Source of the DNA: Pelagovum sp. HNIBRBA483
GTDB taxonomy: Bacteria > Pseudomonadota > Alphaproteobacteria > Rhodobacterales > Rhodobacteraceae
Assembly (NCBI RefSeq): GCF_040931995.1
Contig: NZ_CP162412.1
Span: 1,488,001-1,552,000 of the forward strand
Direction: 5' to 3'
Length of the DNA: 64,000 bases
Position 1 is the stretch's first letter. Every line of letters begins with the position of its first letter. The notes below the pieces were generated by a model, which saw nothing but the letters and a program-made list of their open reading frames with translations, searched no databases and was not told the origin of the DNA. This document shows positions 44,782 to 52,500 of the stretch, in pieces. The translations under genes and the position numbers were made by a program.

Positions 44782-44834
44782 TTATCCACAAAGTTGATTT
44801 ATTACTTCCGCGCAAACAGAAAAGGAGAATGATC

Positions 44835-45029
44835 ATGTCCGCGACTTACCGTTGTGACAAATGCGGGATGGGGGTGAATGCCACCTGTGCCGACTGTAAC
44901 GAGCCGCTGGTGAATGACACGCTCACCAAGGATGATGGCAGCACGGTGCAGATTTCGCGCTGCCCAAAATGCGAGGGCAAGATCAAGTCTCCGATGTGCT
45001 GCGGGCAGGATATGACCTGCGCGATCTGA
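44835..45029 (+). CDS. Small cysteine-rich zinc-ribbon-like protein
   Basis: 64 residues from ATG 44835 with AAAGGAG 7 bases upstream. Nine cysteines stand at residues 7, 10, 18, 21, 43, 46, 55, 56 and 62: three C-x2-C pairs and a CC pair, which could hold two zinc or iron sites (rubredoxin-like or zinc-ribbon fold). It reads MSATYRCDKCGMGVNATCAD at the start. The family is not named with certainty. It is a likely monocistronic gene between the GNAT and tal genes, with a strong hairpin after its stop. Confidence 0.78.
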   Translation: MSATYRCDKCGMGVNATCADCNEPLVNDTLTKDDGSTVQISRCPKCEGKIKSPMCCGQDMTCAI

Positions 45030-45072
45030 GCTTGCATTGAATAACCCCGGCGCGTGGGGTAGCACGCGCGTG

Positions 45073-45095
45073 TGCGCCGCCGGTGGGGCGGCGCA
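45073..45095 (+). promoter_or_regulatory. GC-rich hairpin upstream of tal
   Basis: TGCGCCGCC (45073-45081) pairs with GGCGGCGCA (45087-45095) around GGTGG. It lies 44 bases after the zinc-ribbon gene stop and 23 bases before the tal ATG, without a T-run. It may be a weak or rho-assisted terminator, or an mRNA-stabilising structure. Confidence 0.45.
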
Positions 45096-45118
45096 AGACC
45101 CCGGACAGGAGTAAGAGA

Positions 45119-46060
45119 ATGGCCAGCAGCCTGAGCCAGTTGCGCGAAATGACAACCGTTGTGGCCGATACCGGCGATGTGGATGCGATCAGGGCGTTGA
45201 AGCCGATCGACTGCACCACCAACCCGAGTATCATCCTCAAGGCGTTGCAAAGCCCGGCTTTCGAGGCGCTTGTCACGAAGGAGATCGAGGCAGGCAAGGC
45301 GGCAGGCAAGAGCCCCGAGGACATCGCCTTCGCGCTGACGATTGGCGTGGGAACGGAGCTGGCAGGCTTGGTGCCGGGGAAGGTATCCACCGAAGTGGAC
45401 GCGAACCTGTCGTTCAACACCGAAGCCTCTGTCGCCAAGGCGCGGGCGCTGGTGAAGGCGTATGAGGAAAACGGCGTTGGCCGTGAAAAGATCTTCATCA
45501 AGCTGGCCTCTACTTGGGAAGGCATCCGTGCCGCCGAGATCCTGCAAGGCGAGGGCATCGAATGTAACCTGACGCTGTTGTTCTGCATGGCGCAGGCAGT
45601 GGCCTGTGCGGACGCGGGCGCGTCGCTGATTTCGCCTTTTGTGGGCCGGATCACCGATTTCTATGCGGCACGCGATGGCAAGACCTTCGGGCCGGACGAA
45701 GATCCGGGCGTTTTGTCGGTGCGCAGCATTTATGACTACTACAAGTCCAACGGCATCAACACGATCGTGATGGGCGCGTCCTTCCGGAATATCGGGCAGG
45801 TCAAGGCGCTTGCGGGCTGCGACCGCCTGACGATTTCGCCCGCGCTGCTGGAAGAGCTGGACGCCGAAGACGCGCCGCTGGAGCGGGTGCTTGCGCCGGA
45901 GAACGCCTCTGGCGTGGCGAAAATTCCGATGAGCGAAGCTGATTTCCGCTGGGCGCTGAACGCTGATGAAATGGCGACGGAGAAGCTTTCGGGCGGTATT
46001 CGCCAGTTCGACGCGGACCATCAGAAGCTGCTTAAGCTGATCGCGGAGCGGCTGGCTTAA
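45119..46060 (+). CDS. tal: Transaldolase
   Basis: Pentose-phosphate enzyme moving a dihydroxyacetone unit via a Schiff base. 313 residues from ATG 45119, with AGGAG before it. Seen are LKPIDCTTNPSIILKALQ, the active site EKIFIKLASTWEGIRAAEIL with the catalytic lysine, CNLTLLFCMAQAVACADAGA and ISPFVGRITDFYAARDG. Length and motifs are those of class I (TalB-type). A terminator lies about 36 bases after the stop. Confidence 0.96.
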   Translation: MASSLSQLREMTTVVADTGDVDAIRALKPIDCTTNPSIILKALQSPAFEALVTKEIEAGKAAGKSPEDIAFALTIGVGTELAGLVPGKVSTEVDANLSFNTEASVAKARALVKAYEENGVGREKIFIKLASTWEGIRAAEILQGEGIECNLTLLFCMAQAVACADAGASLISPFVGRITDFYAARDGKTFGPDEDPGVLSVRSIYDYYKSNGINTIVMGASFRNIGQVKALAGCDRLTISPALLEELDAEDAPLERVLAPENASGVAKIPMSEADFRWALNADEMATEKLSGGIRQFDADHQKLLKLIAERLA

Positions 46061-46091
46061 GCCTTGGCCTAAGCCAGACAAAGTAGACTGT

Positions 46092-46922
46092 TCAGGAGGC
46101 GCGCAGGCCAAGCAGGCTGCGCGCCTCTTTGCATGTAGCGACGGGCCTATCGTGCGCCGCGCAGAGTTCGGCGGCGCGGGCCACCAGCGCGGCGTTTGAG
46201 GGGGCGAGGGTGGTGCGGTCGAGCCTCACGTTATCCTCCAACCCCGTGCGGACATGACCGCCCGCAACTATGGCCCATTCATTCAATGTGATCTGATTCC
46301 GCCCGATGCCTGCGGCGCACCACGGCGTGCCGGGGGCGAGGCGGTTGAGGGTTTCGATATAAAAATCGAAGGTGGGGCGATCCACCGGCATGGCATTTTT
46401 CACGCCCATCACGAATTGCACATAGAGCTGGCCGTAGAGCTTGCCCGCCTTGTGGAGCGCAACCGCCTGATGGATGTGGGAGAGGTCAAACGCCTCGATC
46501 TCTGGCGTGACGTGGTAGCGCTGCATCTCGGCGGCGAGCCAGTACACCAGATCGGGTGGATTGTCATAGGTGCGGGTGGGGAAATTCACCGAGCCTACCG
46601 AGAGCGAGGCCATATCCGGCGCGAGGGGCAGCATTCCGCCGCGTTCCTTCCCTGCGCCGGAGCGCCCGCCGGTGGAGAACTGGATGATCATATCAGGGCA
46701 GTGCTGGTGGATGCCTTCCATCAAGCGGGCAAACTTTTCGGGCTCGGATGACGGGGTTTCATCATCATTGCGGACATGGGCGTGAACGATGCTGGCACCT
46801 GCCTCATAGGCGGCATGGGTGCTTTCGACCTGTTCGGTGACGGTGATCGGCACGGCGGGGTTATCGGACTTGTGCGGCAGGGAGCCGGTGATTGCGACGC
46901 AGATGATGCAAGGGGTGGTCAT
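46092..46922 (-). CDS. BKACE-family enzyme (3-keto-5-aminohexanoate cleavage type)
   Basis: 276 residues. The zinc-binding pattern ASIVHAHVRNDDETPSSEPE (H-x-H) and DMIIQFSTGGRSG are typical of beta-keto acid cleavage enzymes, which react a beta-keto acid with acetyl-CoA. The conserved HVRTGLEDNVRLDR segment supplies the third region of the active site. Substrates vary widely in this family. The end of the gene is convergent with tal and contains the tal terminator hairpin. Confidence 0.9.
   Translation of the reverse strand: MTTPCIICVAITGSLPHKSDNPAVPITVTEQVESTHAAYEAGASIVHAHVRNDDETPSSEPEKFARLMEGIHQHCPDMIIQFSTGGRSGAGKERGGMLPLAPDMASLSVGSVNFPTRTYDNPPDLVYWLAAEMQRYHVTPEIEAFDLSHIHQAVALHKAGKLYGQLYVQFVMGVKNAMPVDRPTFDFYIETLNRLAPGTPWCAAGIGRNQITLNEWAIVAGGHVRTGLEDNVRLDRTTLAPSNAALVARAAELCAAHDRPVATCKEARSLLGLRAS
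46096..46127 (+). terminator. Terminator hairpin after tal, inside the 3' end of the BKACE gene
   Basis: GAGGCGCGCAG (46096-46106) and CTGCGCGCCTC (46117-46127) form an 11-bp perfect stem with a 10-base loop, followed by TTT. It lies within the last codons of the convergent BKACE gene, so one sequence serves as terminator and as coding sequence. Confidence 0.7.
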
Positions 46923-47076
46923 GGGAGCTCCGCTCGTTGTTGAAGCAAAGCTAGGGCAGGTGGCGGCGGCTGGCTAGGGGGAGGTGTGCGCCCGAGCCCG
47001 AGGGTGGGCGTGTGGCGGCTGGCTCGATGCGCGGAGCTTGGCGTTTGGTTGGCGGCGATGACAACGTGCGAGCGGA

Positions 47077-47110
47077 ATGCGCCCGCCCTTGGGGGCGGGG
47101 TCGGGCGCAT
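47077..47110. repeat. Strong GC-rich inverted repeat between BKACE and MFS genes
   Basis: ATGCGCCCG (47077-47085) pairs with CGGGCGCAT (47102-47110), with further inner pairing of the C-run and G-run. No T-run follows on either strand. It lies 28 bases beyond the MFS stop, so it may end or protect that transcript. Confidence 0.5.
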
Positions 47111-47138
47111 ACCGGATCGCGGTGCGATTCGGTGGTGG

Positions 47139-48416
47139 TTATTGTGTTTTGCGCGGATGGGTTTCTTTCAATGCCGTGAGCACCCAAAGGCCGGACAGAA
47201 CCATTGCGCCGCCGGTAAACCAGAAGCCTGCTGCAAGGGTGCCTGTGGCATCTGCAATCAGGCCAATGGCGAGCGCGCCGATGGCGTAGCCCAGATCACG
47301 CCAGAAGCGATAAGTGCCGAGCGCTGAGCCGCGCCATGCGGGGTGGGCGAGATCGCCCATCGCGGCGATCAGGGTCGGGTAGAGGAGCGCCATGCCAACG
47401 CCTGTGATCACGGCGGCGATGGCCCATGCGGTGACGGTGGCGAGGAGGGGAAAGGCAAAGACGCCAGCCGCACAAAGGAAGAAGCCTGTTACGATGGGGA
47501 TTTTGCGGCCGATACGGTCTGACAGGGGGCCGGTCCAGAGCTGGCTCGCGCCCCAGACGAGGCCGTAGAGGCCGGTGATCCATCCGATCTGGATCAGGCT
47601 TGCGCCTTTGGAGATGAGGAACGCGGGCACCAGCGCCCACATCAGCGCATCGACGAATTTTTCAACGCTACCTGCCTGTGAGAGCGCCATGAAGCTGCGG
47701 TTGCGCCATGTGACGAGCGCGAAGATTTGCGCGGTGGTTGGGTTTGCTGGGCCTTGGGCATAGCTGCCGGTTGCGGTGGGGGTGGCGCTCAGGCGGGCGG
47801 CCTCGGCGCGGGCGAAGGGCAGCGTTTCGGTAAAAGCGAGGCGGGCGGCGATGAGGGCAAGCAAGATCACCGTCAGGCCGAAAACGAACAGGGTCATCCG
47901 CGGGGCGAAGCTGCTGGCAAGCGCGGCGGTAGCGAGCCCCGCCAGCGCGACGCCGCTATAGCCTGCGAACTCGTTGAAGCCCGTGGCGAGGCCGCGCTCG
48001 CGGGCGGTGACGATATCCATTTTCGCGGTGACGGTCATTGACCATGCAAAGCCCTGATTGACGCCCAAGAGCACATTCGCCGCGACGATCCAGCCCCATG
48101 AGGGCGCCAGAAGGATCATGAAAGGGATCGGGAGTGCCACGAGCCAGCCCCAGATCAGCACCGGCCTGCGGCCGACACGTTCAGACAGGCGGCCAGAGAC
48201 GAAATTCATCGCGCCTTTCACCACGCCGAAGGACACCACGAAGGCCATCAGCGCGGTGACGGAGCCTTGCGCCACGCCGAACTCGCTTTCCGCCAGCGCG
48301 GGGATCACGGTGCGTTGCAGGCCGATGGTGAGGCCCACGAAGAGGACTTGCAGGAGTTGCTCGGCGAAGGGGCGGAGGTTGGCGCGCAGGCCGAGGGCAT
48401 AGTCTTTTTCGGGCAA
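47139..48416 (-). CDS. MFS transporter
   Basis: About 425 residues and 12 hydrophobic helices. The MFS signature is visible as VSGRLSERVGRRPVLIWG (loop 2-3) and TGPLSDRIGRKIPIVTGF (loop 8-9). The start chosen is a TTG at 48416, preceded by AGGAGACGG. The frame runs up to another TTG at 48464, but that lies inside the shared operator. Divergent from the ArsR-rhodanese regulator, so it is probably its target. Substrate unknown; arsenic or sulfur compounds are inferences from the regulator type. Confidence 0.85.
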   Translation of the reverse strand: MPEKDYALGLRANLRPFAEQLLQVLFVGLTIGLQRTVIPALAESEFGVAQGSVTALMAFVVSFGVVKGAMNFVSGRLSERVGRRPVLIWGWLVALPIPFMILLAPSWGWIVAANVLLGVNQGFAWSMTVTAKMDIVTARERGLATGFNEFAGYSGVALAGLATAALASSFAPRMTLFVFGLTVILLALIAARLAFTETLPFARAEAARLSATPTATGSYAQGPANPTTAQIFALVTWRNRSFMALSQAGSVEKFVDALMWALVPAFLISKGASLIQIGWITGLYGLVWGASQLWTGPLSDRIGRKIPIVTGFFLCAAGVFAFPLLATVTAWAIAAVITGVGMALLYPTLIAAMGDLAHPAWRGSALGTYRFWRDLGYAIGALAIGLIADATGTLAAGFWFTGGAMVLSGLWVLTALKETHPRKTQ

Positions 48417-48458
48417 GGGGCCGTCTCCTCGGTTGCAAATATTGGCCTGCTTGATAAC

Positions 48459-48478
48459 ATTCAAGCAATTACTTGAAT
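48459..48478. promoter_or_regulatory. ArsR-type operator between the MFS and ArsR-rhodanese genes
   Basis: ATTCAAG, 6 bases, CTTGAAT: a perfect 7-base inverted repeat in the divergent promoter region. Size and A/T-rich composition fit a winged-helix ArsR dimer, which would control both genes at once. A -35-like TTGATA (48451) and a -10-like TTGAAT (48473-48478) overlap it. Confidence 0.7.
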
Positions 48479-48500
48479 GATTATGGTGTGGAGGCGGGCG

Positions 48501-49178
48501 ATGTCAACAGGGGCAAAAATGGCGCTGCTGGAGGAATATGCCTCCATCGCGCGGGTGCTTGGGACGCCGGCGCGGCTGCAAATGCTGGAAGCATTGGCGC
48601 AGACCGAGCGTGGGGTGGAGGCGCTGGCGGAGCGGACGGGATTAAGCGTGGCAAACTGCTCGCAGCATTTGCAGCAATTGCGGCGCGCGGGGCTTGTCAC
48701 TGGGCGGCGCGACGGCAAGCAGGTGATCTACGCGCTTGCGGATGAGGCGGTGCTGGGCGTGATGGCAGGGCTGAAGGTGCTTGCCACGCGCAACAAGCAA
48801 CAGGTGCGTGACATCCTTGCAGCGCTCGTGGGAGATACTGGCGAGACAGAAGCGGTGAGCCGCGCATGGTTGGAGCCGCGCTTGGCGGACGGGCGGGTGA
48901 CGGTTCTGGATGTGCGCCCCGAGGACGAGTTCAATGCAGGACATATTTCCGGCGCCTACCGATTGCCGCCGGAGCAGATCGAAGCCGCTGCTGCGCATTT
49001 GCCCAAACTGGTGGAGGAGGTGATTGCGTATTGCCGTGGGCCATACTGCATTTACGCCGAGCAGGCAGCGGCGGCACTGCGGCGCACGGGGATACGCGCA
49101 CGGGTGATGGAGGGGGGCTTCCCCGAGTGGCGGCGTGAGGGACGACCCGTAACGCACGAATTTGATAACGCCCCCTAG
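48501..49178 (+). CDS. ArsR-family regulator fused to a rhodanese domain
   Basis: 225 residues from ATG 48501, with GGAGG 7 bases before; ATGs at 48477 and 48483 fall within the operator region and lack this. Residues about 5-95 form the winged helix (ARVLGTPARLQMLEALAQTE, GLSVANCSQHLQQLRRAGLV). Residues about 115-220 form a rhodanese domain with VTVLDVRPEDEFNAGHISGA and the active-site loop VIAYCRGPYCIYAEQAAAA, which keeps its cysteine. The fusion suggests a sensor of persulfide or thiol chemistry; the ligand is not known. Confidence 0.9.
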   Translation: MSTGAKMALLEEYASIARVLGTPARLQMLEALAQTERGVEALAERTGLSVANCSQHLQQLRRAGLVTGRRDGKQVIYALADEAVLGVMAGLKVLATRNKQQVRDILAALVGDTGETEAVSRAWLEPRLADGRVTVLDVRPEDEFNAGHISGAYRLPPEQIEAAAAHLPKLVEEVIAYCRGPYCIYAEQAAAALRRTGIRARVMEGGFPEWRREGRPVTHEFDNAP

Positions 49179-49201
49179 CGAGGCTGAATGCTTAACGTGA
49201 C

Positions 49202-49228
49202 GTCAACGAAACGTTCTGTTTCGTTGAC
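49202..49228. repeat. 11-base inverted repeat downstream of the ArsR-rhodanese gene
   Basis: GTCAACGAAAC (49202-49212) and GTTTCGTTGAC (49218-49228) flank a 5-base loop. It lies 24 bases after the regulator stop and about 40 bases before the -10 of the adhesin promoter. It could be a terminator without a T-run or an operator. Confidence 0.55.
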
Positions 49229-49379
49229 TTGTAGCGGTTTGGTCTGGTATCCTTTTTGGTGAATAATATAATAATAACTATCGCATAAATTGAATATATT
49301 GCGTTTCCTGCGAGTTGCATTTGACCGCGTGAACCATTTTTCAAAAGCCCGACGCGGGCGTGGTAGAGGCAGGTTTAAG

Positions 49380-49448
49380 ACAGGCAATAAACCCCGCGCA
49401 GGGTGTTTGAGAGTATGCCTGTCGGTGTTGTTGGGATTTCTGACAGGC
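49380..49448 (+). promoter_or_regulatory. Three-part complementary element in the adhesin leader
   Basis: GACAGGC (49380-49386), GCCTGTC (49417-49423) and GACAGGC (49442-49448). The middle copy can pair with either outer copy but not both, giving two exclusive hairpins in the transcript. The pattern resembles an attenuator or riboswitch platform; no known class was recognised. Confidence 0.4.
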
Positions 49449-49546
49449 GCGTTTTAATTGAACCGCGGGGGGCTGGTTCGCATGGAAAAACGATCGTTTG
49501 ATACGGTTTTGCGCCGACCTCCGAATAGGCTTTGGGGGAGGCTGCA

Positions 49547-52500
49547 ATGGCAACGGATTCGACAAGTGAGGTCATTCTAAGCGACGAGGAACTGTTCCGC
49601 GTCAGCACGGATTTAGAAGATTACGCACCTGGATCGACCGCGATCATCACCGCCGAGGGCGTTGATGTGGGCGGGTCTGTCACGTTCGAGGTGGAGCATG
49701 TCACCGATGCGGGTGAGGACGGTGTTTACGGCACTGCCGATGATACCACTGTAGACCTTGGCGGTGACGGTCATGACAGTTGGACGGTCGTGGACGGCGG
49801 GGAAGGTGATCTGGATGGCGAGGCCAATGGGGCCATCGTCACCAGCTGGTATGTGAACCCCGACGACAGCCTCGACGAGACGTTCCTCCTCAGCGCGGAT
49901 GACGGGACGGACGTGACCTATGATAGTTTTACGGATAGCCACACGCCGGAGCTTGAGGCTGTTGTGGATAACGATCCTGATGCTGATTACCTGCCGCTTT
50001 TGAACTGGAACGACCACGGCACGATTGGCGATGCATGGTTCGTTCAGGGGCATGTACACGATACAGACAGCACCGGAACCGGCAATATCCTGCCGTTCGT
50101 GCGGATTCAGAGCACGGAATCGGAGGAGGGATATAATTCTTCCTATCGTCCGACCGAGTTTGACGAAGATACCAATGACAACTGGAACCATGATCTCCTG
50201 TTAGAGCAGATCCCGATCGTCACTGGGATTGACGTCGACCTTGACGGGATCATTGATGTGGCGGAAGGCGAGGCTTTCTACCAGTTTCGGCTCGATCTGA
50301 ACGAGAAGAACAGCACACAAGGCGTGCATGTGTCACTGGACGAGCTGCAAATCTACCTTGGCACCTCGGGCGGCTATCATGATTTTACCATTGATGAGGG
50401 GTTCTATAACGGCGACGACACGTTGGACTCTTTGTCGGTTTACAATCTCGATGCGACCTTTGGTGAGGATGTCTATATCCTGATCAACGACGTTGAGCCG
50501 GGGAGCGGTCGCTCGGATATGTATTTCTACCTGTCGGTGGATGATGTCGCAGCCGCGACGGGTGGCGATGATGAGTGGACGCATCTCTATCTCTATTCGA
50601 AATTCGGCGAGAACCATGCGTCTGATGCGACCTTCGAGGAATGGTCCGTCAGCAAATGGGCTGCCATTGATCTGGAGAAATACGTCAGCGTTGACGGGCA
50701 AACGTCGTGGCATGATGCTGACAGCGCTACGGGGCCGGAAACCTACGAGGGTGATGACGTCTGGTTCAAGTTCACCATCGAGAATACGGGCAACGTTGAT
50801 CTGACGAATGTGTCCCTGACGGATGACATTTTTGGTGAGTTGCTGCCCGCAGGCTCCGTAGTGGGGATCACTGGCGATACCGACAGTGACGGCGTTCTGG
50901 ATTTTGATGAGACATGGGAGCTGATCTACGGGCCGGAGGATGCGATCCTTGGGCAACATGTGAACATTGCGACGGTGACAGCCTCGGCCAGCGGGTTCGA
51001 TGACCTGAGTGACAGTGATGCAGCGCACTATTTTGGTAATCCGAAGGTCAATATTTTCGGCTCGAAGTTCGAAGACGACGATGGCGACGGGGTGCAGGAC
51101 GCGGGCGAGGATGCACCGGCGACCTCGTTCCAGATGGGGCTTTATATCGTCACCACGGCTGCTGATGGCAGTGAGAGCGTGAGCGCAGTACAGGCGACGG
51201 TTTGGACGGATACGAACGGGGATTTCGCGTTCAACGATCTGGCGCTGCTGGCGGACAATCAGGAATACCGCGTGCGTGAGCTGGGGTATGAGGATGCCGA
51301 AGGTGCCTTCGTCGCGATTGATGCGACGGAGAGCGATTGGGTCGCGACGACGGCGAACCCTGTGGACATTGATCCGAGCGCCAATGCGGACGGGATTTAC
51401 AATATCAGCTTTGGGAATTTCGATCTCTTCGACCTGTCCGGCACGAAATACGAGGACATGGATGGCGACGGGGATATGACGGATGTTGATCCCGGCTGGG
51501 GCGGTGTGACCGTGTTCATTGACCAGAACGACAACCAGACGCTGGACGAAGGCGAGCTGTCGACCACCACGGCGGGTAATGGCTCGTGGTCCTTCACGGG
51601 GCTGGATGCGTCCTATGCGGGTGGCGTCGTGATGGAGGAGGTGCCGGATGGCTCCTACCAGACCTATGGCAACGCGGGCTATACGGTGACGGGCACTTCT
51701 GGCGCGGATCAGTCGGGGCTGGATTTTGCCAATACGAAATACGGCAAGATCACCGTCAAGAAATACATCGACGCGGATGGCGACCTTGGCACGACTGGCG
51801 ACCAGACGGTGAAAGCGGGCTGGAGCATCGGGCTGTTTGACGCGAATGATGTGCAGATCGGTGCATCGGTGGATACGGATGCCAACGGCGTTGTTGTCTT
51901 CGATAACCTTGCCCCGGGCACCTATACGGTGAAGGAAGCAACGCCGGAGGGCTGGAAGGTTCTGGGCGATGCGGAAGTGACGCTGAGCGATCTGGAGTCG
52001 GGCTTCGACGAGACTGTGGACTTCTACAACTTCGAGCTCTTTGACCTGTCCGGCACGAAATACGAGGACATGGATGGCGACGGGGATATGACGGATGTTG
52101 ATCCCGGCTGGGGCGGTGTGACCGTGTTCATTGACCAGAACGACAACCAGACGCTGGACGCAGGCGAGCTGTCGACCACCACGGCGGGTGATGGCTCGTG
52201 GTCCTTCACGGGGCTGGATGCGTCCTATGCGGGTGGCGTCGTGATGGAGGAGGTGCCGGATGGCTCCTACCAGACCTACGGCAACGCGGGCTACACGGTG
52301 ACGGGCACCTCTGGCGCGGATCAGTCGGGGCTGGATTTTGCCAATACGAAATACGGCAAGATCACCGTCAAGAAATACATCGACGCGGATGGCGACCTTG
52401 GCACGACTGGCGACCAGACGGTGAAAGCGGGCTGGAGCATCGGGTTGTTTGACGCGGATGGCGTGCAGATCGGTGCATCGGTGGATACGGATGCCAACGG

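Larger units (their letters stand above)
49179..49546 (+). promoter_or_regulatory. Long regulatory region and 5' UTR of the adhesin gene
   Basis: 368 bases without a gene. In order it holds a perfect 11-base inverted repeat (49202-49228), a perfect -10 hexamer TATAAT (49267-49272) in A/T-rich DNA with no clear -35, three copies of GACAGGC or its complement (49380, 49417, 49442), and a G-rich ribosome-binding site just before the ATG at 49547. If transcription starts near 49280 the leader is about 265 bases long. Confidence 0.55.

Noticed and set aside
44782-44790. TTATCCACA, a perfect DnaA-box sequence in an intergenic region
   Set aside because: A single 9-base match is expected by chance about once in every two windows of this size, and no cluster of boxes, A/T-rich unwinding element or replication gene is nearby.
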